A DNA stretch of 11,371 nucleotides from Thermomicrobiales bacterium (GTDB taxonomy: Bacteria; Chloroflexota; Chloroflexia; Thermomicrobiales; UBA6265). This document shows, piece after piece, positions 1-6,756 of this stretch. The stretch is taken from assembly GCA_030446955.1 (NCBI GenBank), contig JAUJMG010000113.1:1-11371 (forward strand), given 5' to 3'. Numbering within the stretch: the first letter of the stretch is position 1; each line of letters begins with the position of its first letter. The translations under genes and the position numbers were made by a program. The notes beneath the pieces are model-generated. The model was not told the origin of the DNA. It worked only from the letters and a program-made list of their open reading frames with translations, and ran no database searches.

Positions 1-12
1 CTGGCGTCTGCG

Positions 13-561
13 CTAAACCTCGTCACGGAGCAGGACGCGGCGGCGCTGGCGCTCGGCGCGAGCCGCTTCCCGGATCAGATCCTTGACACGGTCCGGGTCG
101 CGGACGTTGAGCAGACTCCAATCCGGGGCGGTGGTGTCCGTGGTTTCAATGAGGATGTCGCCCATGCCGTAGACCCGCTCACCCGGGTTCTGCTTGACCG
201 CGACATCGTTGACCCGGTACAGGTCGATCTCCTCCGTCCGCCGGCCGACAAACCCGCGCTCAATCACCAGGCGCTCGTTGGTCAGCTTGTAGCGGTTGGT
301 CAGGGAGCGGATCGGGGAGAAGAGCTTGCTTGGCCGCCCCTTCCAGAGCAGCCGTTCGCCTCCCGGTTCGCCATCCAGGTCTTGCCCGACCGGCAGCCCA
401 TCGTCGGCGATCATCCGCCCGTCCCGGTCGGTGCGGTGCGTTCCCACTGGTGGGTCCATCGCTGCCCGCGCCTCGGCAACATCCGCGAGTTGGCGACCGC
501 AGGTGGTGCAAAAGCGAGCGTTGTCGGCATTCCTGGTCCCGCAGTCCGGGCAGAAGGCCAT
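13..561 (-). CDS. Zinc-ribbon and bacterial PH-domain (bPH_2-like) protein
   Basis: A complete 182-residue protein. The N-terminus is a four-cysteine zinc ribbon: CPDCG at residues 4-8 and CTTCG at 18-22 form two CxxC knuckles. A polar, probably flexible linker (about 28-66) follows. The rest is a bacterial PH-like domain (about 67-160): ERLLWKGRPS, then YKLTNERLVIERG, EEIDLYRVNDV and GDILIET match the usual bPH_2 strand order. The C-terminal tail is basic (about 160-178). There is no signal peptide or membrane segment, so it is probably cytoplasmic or peripherally membrane-bound. The start is supported by GGAGGT (minus strand, 572-567) five bases upstream of ATG. Families of this kind are mostly of unknown function; membrane or protein recognition is inferred from the fold only. 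It stands alone, with its promoter presumably in the long spacer to its right. Confidence 0.85.
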   Translation of the reverse strand: MAFCPDCGTRNADNARFCTTCGRQLADVAEARAAMDPPVGTHRTDRDGRMIADDGLPVGQDLDGEPGGERLLWKGRPSKLFSPIRSLTNRYKLTNERLVIERGFVGRRTEEIDLYRVNDVAVKQNPGERVYGMGDILIETTDTTAPDWSLLNVRDPDRVKDLIREAARAERQRRRVLLRDEV

Positions 562-1146
562 GACTTACCTCCGTACGATTTCGGTGGTTGACGATGCACG
601 CAGCGACACTGTGGGCCGCTGCCCACGAGTCCCTCCGCGCCTCGGATCCGCTTCGATATCTTCATGATACAGGACCAAGTCCCCGTCCCTACGGTCGCCG
701 AACTTGGTGCCGTGAGGCTGATGAGACAGGTCGACCGCGAGCGAGCCTCCCAGTAATGCTGGTCCCGACGGAGGTGGCTGGCAATCGCATCGACGACGAC
801 CCGGCAGGGTGAATACAATCGAATACACAAATACGACTTTTGGCTAATGCGCTGCTCCGTCCATCGCCTGATGATGATTCGGGACCGCCGCGACTCGGGC
901 AATGGCCTCTCTGACCTTGCAGCAGACACATGCGTCTGCGATTCCGGATCCAGATGCACGGCCTGCGAGATTCTCGTCTCCTTTCTCAGCGTGCCCGCCC
1001 ACACCGCGGTACGCTGGGGGCGTTGGGAGCGCACCGAACCACCGGCCTGGTGTCGGTCCTGCTGGAACCTGAGGAGGCAGGGGCGGGCTGGGTGAGCGGC
1101 GGCGCTCACCCGACCAAACCGGTCACTAAACGAGGAGGATTGGTTC
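562..1146. other. Gene-poor spacer between divergent genes
   Basis: I see no supportable gene in these roughly 585 bases. Open frames exist on both strands but have no family-like motifs and no convincing ribosome binding site. The spacer lies between the minus-strand zinc-ribbon gene and the plus-strand cupin gene, so both promoters should lie here. The only AT-rich patch is 811-840, which holds GAATACA twice at a 10-base interval (811-817 and 821-827) followed by AAATAC (829-834). This could be an operator or promoter region, but the evidence is weak. Confidence 0.5.
1090..1111 (+). promoter_or_regulatory. Perfect 9-bp hairpin in the cupin gene leader
   Basis: GGGTGAGCG (1090-1098) and CGCTCACCC (1103-1111) are perfect inverted arms around the 4-base loop GCGG. 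The hairpin ends 20 bases before the GAGGAGG ribosome binding site of the cupin gene. No T-run follows, so a simple intrinsic terminator is unlikely. An operator or an mRNA-stabilising leader hairpin is possible. The structure is seen directly; its function is inference. Confidence 0.45.
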
Positions 1147-1518
1147 GTGATGCACTACGCCTGCTTGGAGCCCGACACCACCGGTGCGTCTCGCTTCAGT
1201 GATGCGCCGCTCTCCTTTTCTCCCCTCGCCTACGCCCCGCCTGCTTCGCCCGTCGATGTCTCGCCGCCGCTGCCGGCCGCCTCGGTCTTCTTCGTCTCTT
1301 CGCCTCCTGGCTGGGTGGGTGCCTTGCGGTCGGGGGTATGCCGTCAGCTCTTCCTCTGCCTGGCCGGGCAGGTCGAGGTTCGGGCCGACGACCGCGAAAC
1401 GCGCTGCTTCCGGCCAGGCAGCGCCCTGGTGATCGCTGCCGGCGCGGGCCGGGAGTACCCCTGCCGGGTGGTCGGACCGGACGCCTCCCTCGTCGCCGTC
1501 ATTCAACTGGACGATTGA
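1147..1518 (+). CDS. Cupin-fold protein lacking the usual metal-ligand histidines
   Basis: A 122-123 residue single-domain protein. GAGGAGG at 1132-1138 lies 8 bases before GTG 1147 and 11 before ATG 1150; the two codons are adjacent, so either may be the start. Numbered from ATG, the N-terminal arm (about 14-45) leads into a cupin barrel: PPGW (52-55), RQLFLCLAGQVEV (65-77), ETRCFRPGSALVI (83-95) and a final strand VAVIQL. The spacing fits small cupins that read W-H-P-A-P-R-R-Q, LSGE-EV, GPG and GKGH. Here the first histidine region reads LRSGVCRQ and the GKGH region reads GAGREYP, so the barrel is kept but the metal ligands are not. The length is normal for the family. A catalytic role is therefore doubtful; a binding or structural role, or early decay, is more likely. 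No partner gene is adjacent. Confidence 0.65.
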   Translation: MMHYACLEPDTTGASRFSDAPLSFSPLAYAPPASPVDVSPPLPAASVFFVSSPPGWVGALRSGVCRQLFLCLAGQVEVRADDRETRCFRPGSALVIAAGAGREYPCRVVGPDASLVAVIQLDD

Positions 1519-1844
1519 ACCCTCCCATCCAGCACCCGCTGGCATCCTACCGGCCGGCCGGGCGAGGGGTGTCGACCAGGGACACCTGGACTGGCGCCAC
1601 ACCGAAGCGGCCCCTGGGGGCTTGAAGGGGCTCTGAATCCGGTCCGGCCTTGAAGCGGAAACGCCGTTCCGAAGACCAGACGACGCCCATCCTGGCCCAG
1701 ATCGTCGGGCCCTTCGCTGTCGAAACGCCTGACCGCTTGTCCTCGGTCGGCGAACAAGGCACCTCGGCGCGGGCTGACGGCCTGGCGGTTCTGGTTGCCT
1801 TGCTCGCCGCTCGCCACCTCCGAACGCGCCCCATCCACCGCGGG
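1519..1844. other. Spacer without a supportable gene
   Basis: About 325 bases downstream of the cupin gene. Frames are open on both strands, as expected at this base composition, but I recognise no domain and no ribosome binding site in front of any candidate start. The right edge touches the stop codon of the degraded VOC gene. Confidence 0.4.
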
Positions 1845-2091
1845 CTAGCGTCGCAGCAGCCCCTCCTCCCGGCTGTCCTCGTCCGCCGCCAGCGCCAGGT
1901 ACTGGAAGGGGCTGGGCACAAAGGCAGAAGGCGCGGCTCCAACCAGACGGGGCGGTCGGCGCCTCATGCGCAGGCTGCTCGAAGAAGCCTGGCAGAAAAC
2001 CTCCCGCGTGACAGCCGTGGACGGGGTTGGTGTCCTTGCCGCCGGCCAGTAGGCTGCCGAGCAGGCCATGGTCACGCGGGATCGCCTCGTT
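1845..2091 (-). pseudogene. Degraded VOC (glyoxalase-fold) gene, copy 1
   Basis: Remnant of a VOC-superfamily gene related to the remnant at 6082-6588. In one minus-strand frame the segment around 1930-2050 reads GGKDTNPVHGCH, AGGFLPGFFEQPAHEAP and SGWSRAF; the other copy has SGKGATPVHGRH, AGGFLIGFFELPAHAAP and PGWSPAF. After about 1921-1927 the match moves to another frame (FQYLALAADEDS, then REEGLLRR and stop; copy 2 has WYLALVV and REEGRLRH). The roughly 65 residues between YLAL and REEG in copy 2 are absent, which points to an internal deletion of nearly 200 bases. The first half of a normal VOC domain is also missing, with an in-frame stop at 2092-2094. A 5' truncation, frameshift and internal deletion make this non-functional. 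Confidence 0.7.
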
Positions 2092-2298
2092 CTAACCACT
2101 CCATCCTGTCTGCGCACGCTCACGCCGAACTCCGTCTGACCCTTATAGCGGACCAACCGGCCAGCGGCGCGGGGCGTGCAATGCCGGATCAGGGGTGGTC
2201 CGGTCCCGGGAGGATGACGTTCCGGCGACCGGCGTACCACCAACGTTCTCAGTGCCCACCGGCTGCGATGGTCTAGGATGGAACAAGAAGGAGAGGCC
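2092..2298. other. Spacer upstream of the exported beta-helix gene
   Basis: No gene is supported here. It must hold the promoter of the plus-strand gene starting at 2299, but I see no clear -35/-10 pair. A 20-codon plus-strand mini-ORF (2215-2277) has its GGAGG directly abutting the ATG, which is too close for normal initiation. Confidence 0.4.
2287..2296 (+). promoter_or_regulatory. Ribosome binding site deciding the start at 2299
   Basis: GAAGGAGAGG sits immediately upstream of ATG 2299, with AGGAG five bases from the start codon. The earlier in-frame ATG at 2278 has no such site, and starting there would put this purine run inside the coding region. The 2299 start also gives a normal Tat signal peptide length. 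Confidence 0.75.
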
Positions 2299-4206
2299 AT
2301 GGACGCGCCGCGTTTCGACGGCCTCACGAAAGTCCTTGCTCCCGGCCGTTTGTCGCGCCGGACCGCCCTGCGACGCATCGGCCGGGGTGGTGCCGCAGCG
2401 ACCGTGCTCACTGCCCTCGGCGTGGGATCCCATCGCGCCATCGCCACAGGCACCCAGGAGAACGCTTCCGCCTGCTGCCCCGACCCGGCGGACAGTCACA
2501 ACTCGGGCGACGTGGTCGTCCCAGCGGTGACGCGGGCGGCACTTCCCCCGGTGGAGCCCGCAACTTCCGGCCGCCTCCGCCGCTTGACGGACGAAGATCG
2601 GGGTTTGTGGCTCCAAACCGAACAGCAGTGGCTCAGCCTCCGGGGTGAAGTCTTCGACGTCCGTGCCTACGGTGCCGTTGGCGATGGCGTCACTGACGAT
2701 TGGGAAGCGTTCAACCTCGCCATCGAAGCGATGACCTCGCGGCTGGAGGAAGACAGTACCTCCCCCTACGGACGGACCCTCTACGTCCCGCCCGGAACCT
2801 ATCGCCTCGCCCAAACCCTGATCATCGATCGCGCCGTCCGCCTCGTCGGCGCCAGCGCCACCGGTCCTAACACCGACTCGGTGCTCCAAGTTGATGCCGG
2901 CATCATCGGGATCATCGTCGCCGCTGCCGATCCAGCCCTCACCGGCCAGCCCGGGCGCCGAGGCGACGGCACGATCATCGAGCGCCTCCGGATCACCAGC
3001 ACGACCCCGACCGGCGACACCGGCACCCCGGTCGCCGAAAGCTCGAAGACGGCCTCGCTCGCGGCGGACCCGGCCTCGATTCACGGGATCTGGCTACAGG
3101 CCCGCGCCAGCGTGCGCGACACCTGCGTTGAGGGGTTCGGCGGCGACGGCATCCATGTCGAGGTCGGCACCGCGGGAGACGATGCGGCACCCGTCGGGAC
3201 CGGGACCTGGGAAGTCTCCAACTGTTGGGTCGCCCGCTGCGGCAACCACGGCCTGGCCGCTCGCGGTTCCGGCGGCGGGCTCGCCAAGCTCTTCATCGCC
3301 ACCGACAACGGCAAGTGGGGTATCCAGGACGACAGTGCCGGCGGCAATACATACCTTCAGTGTCGCGCCACGGGTAACGCCGTCGGGCCGTTCACCTCCG
3401 GGAACGGTGGCAACCGTAGTCTCTTCGTCGGTTGCGTTGCCGACGCGGGTCAGCCACGCAGTGTCTTCGGCGACACCACCGTCGTCGTCGCTGGCGATCA
3501 CGGTGCCGGCTACCAGGGGGGCAACGCCTGGACAGCCGACGCCTCCCGCATGCTGCTTCAAGCCCAGGAGCCTGGGACCGCGGAACTGCCCCTGCCGACG
3601 GTGCCGACCCTGCACATCCGTGGCGCCACCGGGCAGACCCAGCCGCATCTCCGTATCAGCGACCGGGATGGCGGCCGGCTGGCCGAGGTCGACGTGTCCG
3701 GGCGTCTGCTCGTCGGCTCGGCGGACCTCACCCCCGCCCCTCCGGGAGGCGACCAGATCGGCATCCAGCCGGTTCAGGTCCAGATCAGCCACCCTGAAAG
3801 CGGTCAGGCGGCGCTGCGCTGGGTCGTGGACGGCGAGACGGCTGCCTGGGTCGCGCAGGCCCGCGCTTACCTTGAGCCCGGCGGAACCGATGACCGCCCG
3901 GGTCCCGGAGGCGTCCGACTCACGTTTCAGACCCCGGACACCAACGGCGGGGAATTGGACACCCTGACCTTGCGCCAGGGCCGGGTTGGAATAGGCACCA
4001 TCAACCCCGCCCCGGCCGCGCTACTGGATCTCGCGTCCACCACTCAGGGCTTCCTCCCGCCCCGGATGACCACCCAGCAACGAGACGCGATCCCATCGCC
4101 TCCCGAAGGTCTGACGATCTACAACGTCACCACCAAGCGCCTCAACTTCCACGACGGTACGCGCTGGCAAGAGGTCGCGGTTAGCGAGGCGGCCCCCGCT
4201 GGATAG
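2299..4206 (+). CDS. Tat-exported parallel beta-helix (pectate-lyase-fold) protein with tail-fibre-like C-terminus
   Basis: A 635-residue protein. The N-terminus is a Tat-type signal: SRRTALRR (19-26), an Ala/Gly-rich core (30-43) and a possible cleavage after AIA (47-49). Residues 118-134 (VFDVRAYGAVGDGVTDD) are the signature that opens pectate_lyase_3-type right-handed beta-helices, followed by LYVPPGTYRLAQTLII and the repetitive coils of a helix (about 115-400). The C-terminal third changes character: RVGIGTINP (562-570), FLPPRMTTQQRDAI (585-598), then EGLTIYN and LNFHDGTRW. This module is common at the ends of phage tail fibres and of large secreted surface proteins. Known relatives bind or cleave polysaccharides; the substrate here cannot be read from sequence, and catalysis is not established. 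It probably acts outside the cell. It is monocistronic, closed by the hairpin at 4230-4265. Confidence 0.82.
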   Translation: MDAPRFDGLTKVLAPGRLSRRTALRRIGRGGAAATVLTALGVGSHRAIATGTQENASACCPDPADSHNSGDVVVPAVTRAALPPVEPATSGRLRRLTDEDRGLWLQTEQQWLSLRGEVFDVRAYGAVGDGVTDDWEAFNLAIEAMTSRLEEDSTSPYGRTLYVPPGTYRLAQTLIIDRAVRLVGASATGPNTDSVLQVDAGIIGIIVAAADPALTGQPGRRGDGTIIERLRITSTTPTGDTGTPVAESSKTASLAADPASIHGIWLQARASVRDTCVEGFGGDGIHVEVGTAGDDAAPVGTGTWEVSNCWVARCGNHGLAARGSGGGLAKLFIATDNGKWGIQDDSAGGNTYLQCRATGNAVGPFTSGNGGNRSLFVGCVADAGQPRSVFGDTTVVVAGDHGAGYQGGNAWTADASRMLLQAQEPGTAELPLPTVPTLHIRGATGQTQPHLRISDRDGGRLAEVDVSGRLLVGSADLTPAPPGGDQIGIQPVQVQISHPESGQAALRWVVDGETAAWVAQARAYLEPGGTDDRPGPGGVRLTFQTPDTNGGELDTLTLRQGRVGIGTINPAPAALLDLASTTQGFLPPRMTTQQRDAIPSPPEGLTIYNVTTKRLNFHDGTRWQEVAVSEAAPAG

Positions 4207-4229
4207 ACACTCAACGCAGTCCTTCGCAG

Positions 4230-4265
4230 GGCCGGGAGGCACCATCGGGGTGATGCCTCCCGGCC
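4230..4265 (+). terminator. Intrinsic-type terminator hairpin between convergent genes
   Basis: GGCCGGGAGGCA (4230-4241) and TGCCTCCCGGCC (4254-4265) form a perfect 12-bp GC-rich stem with a 12-base loop, 24 bases after the stop of the beta-helix gene. Only a short, weak T stretch follows. Because it lies between two convergent genes it may stop transcription from either side. Confidence 0.72.
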
Positions 4266-4346
4266 TTCCGCCTCTGGGTCAAGGCAGACTGGCGCCAAAT
4301 CGGCTTCGATCCGGCTGGTTCGCGAATACCTCGCCTCATGCAATGG

Positions 4347-5630
4347 TCAGCGCCGTTGGCTCTTGGCCTCTGGGCGAAGCACCGTGGCGTACCTGGCCAT
4401 CTCCTCCATCACCGTGCTCACGATCCCCCTCGCCCCTTCGGTACCCTCGGCGTACAACGCTTCCTGACGTTCTTCCTGGACATCGGGCGGGACCGTCGCC
4501 GCAATCACCGTGGCCGCGACGCGGACCGGGGCTCCCGCCAGGAGCGCTAGGGTGATGGCGTCGCTCGGCCGGGCATCCACGGCCGTTATCCCCACTGCTC
4601 CCTCGATGACAGCAACGGCGTAGAAGACCTCTTTGGCTAGCTTCGTGACCTGGACCTCATGCACCCGCCCGCCGGCTGCCTGGAGCAGGCCCACGGCGAA
4701 CGCATGAGTCATGGGGCGCGGTGGCGCGATTCCTTCAAGACGGAGGGCCATTGCAGTGCCTTCGAACTCCCCCACCCAGATTGGCAGGCGGCGCTCGCCC
4801 GCGACCTCCTCGAGAATCACGGCGTGGTGGGCACGATGTCCCTCCTGCTTCCGTCCGCGCCGCACATCGACCACGCGCATCTCCACAAACTGCTCGCCGC
4901 CCATCTCGTTCGCTCCATCTCCTGCCTGCCCTGTCCGGGCCTCCGCTTCCACCAGATGCTGCCCTGCGACGATGCCCGCCATGCCCCCCGCCGCCTTCGC
5001 CACCGTCCGCCGCGTCAGCTTCTTCTCCACCGTGTCCTCCCCGTCCGAAAGGCGCCGCCTGAGCCCCGCCCGTCCGTTGTGCAGCCGTGCCTTGACCGCG
5101 CCGACCTCGACCCCGAGAACGGCCGCCGCCTCCGCCTGGGTCAGTCCCTGCAGGTAGACCAGCACCACCGCCGCCCGCTGCCCTGATGGCAGGCCCTTCA
5201 CGGCGGCGTGGACTCGCCCCCGAATCTCTGCCACGTCGAGGATCTCAGCGGGATCGGCCCCGTCATCGGTTGGCTCAGGTCCCACGCGGCCGCCGTAGAT
5301 CGCTTCTAAGGACCACCCCCCACGCGATCGCTCGCGCAGCACGTGGTGGCAGACGTTGAGACCGATGCCTGACAGCCAGGCACCGAAGCGCTCAGGTCGC
5401 CGGAGCCGGTCGAGACCGAGCATCGCCTGCAGCACCGCTTCCTGCACCGCATCCTCGGCCAGCATGGGATCCCCGAGCGCGCGTCGGCAGAGCGCGACGA
5501 GCACCCGGTGGTGGCGGGTGATCAAGAGAGCGAACGCCTCCCGGTCACCGCCTCGCGCCGCCACCACCAGCGCGGCATCATCATCACTGCTGGGGAGCCC
5601 GGCCCCCTGCTCCATGCGATGGCTGCCCAT
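4347..5630 (-). CDS. ECF-type RNA polymerase sigma factor fused to a bifunctional nuclease (BFN/DUF151) domain
   Basis: A 427-residue protein from ATG 5630, chosen because AAGGG (minus strand, 5639-5635) lies four bases upstream; a longer frame to 5708 and an ATG at 5615 lack this site. Residues 22-105 are sigma region 2 (LAEDAVQEAVLQAM, RPERFGAWL). Residues 138-195 are region 4, the -35-binding helix-turn-helix (LPSGQRAAVVLVYLQGLTQ, VGAVKARLHNGRAGLRRRL). A linker (201-245) contains LTRRTVAKAAGGMAGIVAG. Residues 247-375 match the BFN domain (PF02577 type): MRVVDVRRG, RRLPIWVGEFEG, GIAPPRPMTHAF, VDARPSDAITLALLAGAP. The sigma part directs RNA polymerase to promoters. Plant and bacterial BFN proteins are reported to have nuclease activity, but the role of the domain here is inferred. 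The reading frame is uninterrupted across the join. No anti-sigma gene is adjacent, so the BFN domain may act as a built-in regulator. Confidence 0.85.
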   Translation of the reverse strand: MGSHRMEQGAGLPSSDDDAALVVAARGGDREAFALLITRHHRVLVALCRRALGDPMLAEDAVQEAVLQAMLGLDRLRRPERFGAWLSGIGLNVCHHVLRERSRGGWSLEAIYGGRVGPEPTDDGADPAEILDVAEIRGRVHAAVKGLPSGQRAAVVLVYLQGLTQAEAAAVLGVEVGAVKARLHNGRAGLRRRLSDGEDTVEKKLTRRTVAKAAGGMAGIVAGQHLVEAEARTGQAGDGANEMGGEQFVEMRVVDVRRGRKQEGHRAHHAVILEEVAGERRLPIWVGEFEGTAMALRLEGIAPPRPMTHAFAVGLLQAAGGRVHEVQVTKLAKEVFYAVAVIEGAVGITAVDARPSDAITLALLAGAPVRVAATVIAATVPPDVQEERQEALYAEGTEGARGIVSTVMEEMARYATVLRPEAKSQRR

Positions 5631-6081
5631 ATCACCCTTATAGTGCCGGAAAGGCCACCGATGGTTACCCGTCGGATGGCTCTCTATGGTCGGACAGAGT
5701 CTCTTCATCGCAACCGCTGCAGCGGCTCAGATCAGGGAGGGATGAGCCCGGGTTGAGCGTGAGGCGGCTCATTGGCGAGCACCTCAAGTTCTCAAGCGAG
5801 CAGACTGAACACCCTATTCAGAGGTGGCAACCCGAGCAAAGCCGGTGCCCGAGAGGGGGTGATGACCGATAACGCGGCGGCAAAGCTGTTGCTCGGCAGC
5901 TTGAAGCGCTCGGGCCTACCACTTCCGGAGAGCTTGGTCGCGCCCCGGCCGGTTCCTCGGCGCCACGCACGCCTCCGGGCTCCCCTCGCTCGGTTGATGA
6001 ACGGGAACCCGCATGGAGTCCGTGCAGCCTGGCTACCGAGCCAGGCGCCAGCCTCGCCGGCCGGTGACCGACCTCCGCCGG
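5631..6081. other. Spacer upstream of the sigma-BFN gene
   Basis: About 450 bases with no firmly supported gene. It should contain the sigma-BFN promoter; a perfect 12-bp palindrome CCGCTGCAGCGG lies at 5714-5725, about 85 bases upstream of the start. A plus-strand frame from ATG 5862 has a good purine-rich site (GAGAGGGGG, 5851-5859), but after about 25 residues it becomes Pro/Arg-rich and then runs antisense into the VOC remnant, so I do not call it. The frame could be a short remnant. Confidence 0.4.
6027..6046 (-). terminator. Hairpin downstream of VOC remnant 2, possible terminator
   Basis: GCCTGGCT (6027-6034) and AGCCAGGC (6039-6046) form a perfect 8-bp stem with the loop ACCG. It lies about 35 bases beyond the stop of the minus-strand VOC remnant. 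No T-run follows, so termination is only a possibility. Confidence 0.35.
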
Positions 6082-6588
6082 CTAGTGTCGCAGCCGCCCT
6101 TCCTCCCGGCCTTCCCGCGCCGGCACCGGGTTCGAGTCGTCGAACGCCCATCCGGCCGAGGTCCCCGCGCCATCCGGCGTCCAGGTGCCCTCCCAGACGA
6201 TGCCGTTGTTGTCGGTGAACAGGAATTGGCGCATCAGCCCCTCGTGCAGCCAATCGGTCGCTTCCACCCCCGTCGCAACCAGCCGCGTCCGGAGCGCCTC
6301 CAGCCTGGCCTCCTCCGTCACCACCAGCGCCAGATACCAGATATGAAGGCGCCGGGTAGGAAGCCGAAGGCGGGACTCCAGCCAGGCGGGGCGGCCGGGG
6401 CCGCGTGCGCGGGCAGCTCGAAGAAGCCAATCAGGAAGCCGCCTGCGTCGAACAGGTAGTGGCGGCCGTGGACGGGGGTGGCGCCCTTGCCGCTGGCCAG
6501 GGGAAATGCGAACTCGTCGGTCCTGCCTAACGAACGCGGTGTCCGGGTTGCAGCCAAATTCGCCCCAATTACCGTAGGGTGCATGCAC
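6082..6588 (-). pseudogene. Degraded VOC (glyoxalase-fold) gene, copy 2
   Basis: Two minus-strand frames together give a VOC-superfamily domain. The upstream frame (6584 down to about 6345) reads SGKGATPVHGRHYLFDAGGF, LIGFFELPAHAAP and GWSPAFGFLPGAF. The downstream frame (about 6347 to 6082) reads HIWYLALVVTEEARLEALRT, GVEATDWLHEGLM, FLFTDNNGIVWEGTW and ends REEGRLRH. The join needs one missing base near 6343-6347 (TTCAT where TTCCAT would keep the frame). FTDxNGIxxE is the typical last-strand motif that carries the metal-ligand glutamate in VOC enzymes. The first part of the domain is missing, so the gene is truncated as well as frameshifted. The function of the intact parent is unknown; VOC proteins include glyoxalases, dioxygenases and resistance proteins. 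A functional variant with only the frameshift cannot be wholly excluded. Confidence 0.72.
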
Positions 6589-6614
6589 GTTAACCTGCCG
6601 TCCTCAGTTCACCG

Positions 6615-6654
6615 TCTACGTAATTGCGTAATTCTGAATCTCTACGTAATTCTG
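6615..6654. promoter_or_regulatory. AT-rich repeat cluster, candidate operator of the multicopper oxidase
   Basis: The heptamer CGTAATT occurs three times (6619-6625, 6627-6633, 6645-6651). TCTACGTAATT is repeated exactly at 6615-6625 and 6641-6651, and CGTAATTCTG at 6627-6636 and 6645-6654. An imperfect inverted version, AATTACCGTAGG, lies at 6567-6578. The cluster is the most AT-rich patch nearby and lies about 100 bases upstream of the oxidase start, in the divergent gap to the VOC remnant. Such iterated sites usually bind a transcription factor; I cannot name one. Confidence 0.5.
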
Positions 6655-6740
6655 TCGATGCGTGTCTGAACAGTGCAATCTACGATCCATGAGAACGAAC
6701 TGTCCTGCGATGGCCCTCCCATGTTCCCTTCTACCTCGGT

Positions 6741-6748
6741 AAAGGAGG
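6741..6748 (+). promoter_or_regulatory. Strong ribosome binding site fixing the oxidase start
   Basis: AAAGGAGG lies 8 bases before ATG 6757. The reading frame is open further upstream to a GTG at 6673, but no comparable site precedes that codon. Confidence 0.8.
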
Positions 6749-6756
6749 ACGCTGCA

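Noticed and set aside
411..1109. Long minus-strand frame of 232 codons
   Set aside because: It overlaps the zinc-ribbon gene in another frame, has no domain-like motif and no good ribosome binding site; long open frames are expected at this GC content.
1650..2276. Plus-strand frame of 208 codons
   Set aside because: It runs antisense through the VOC remnant, is Arg/Pro-rich and has no ribosome binding site.
2215..2277. 20-codon mini-ORF that could be a leader peptide
   Set aside because: GGAGG touches the ATG without spacing, and the composition shows no attenuator-like codon run.
2143..3084. Minus-strand frame of 313 codons opposite the beta-helix gene
   Set aside because: It is antisense to a well-supported gene and has no recognisable motif; it mirrors the codon bias of the real frame.
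2891..3967. Plus-strand frame of 358 codons inside the beta-helix gene
   Set aside because: It is a Ser/Pro/Arg-rich shadow of the real frame.
5772..6218. Plus-strand frame of 148 codons, or 119 from ATG 5862
   Set aside because: A purine-rich site precedes ATG 5862, but the product turns Pro/Arg-rich and overlaps the VOC remnant antisense.
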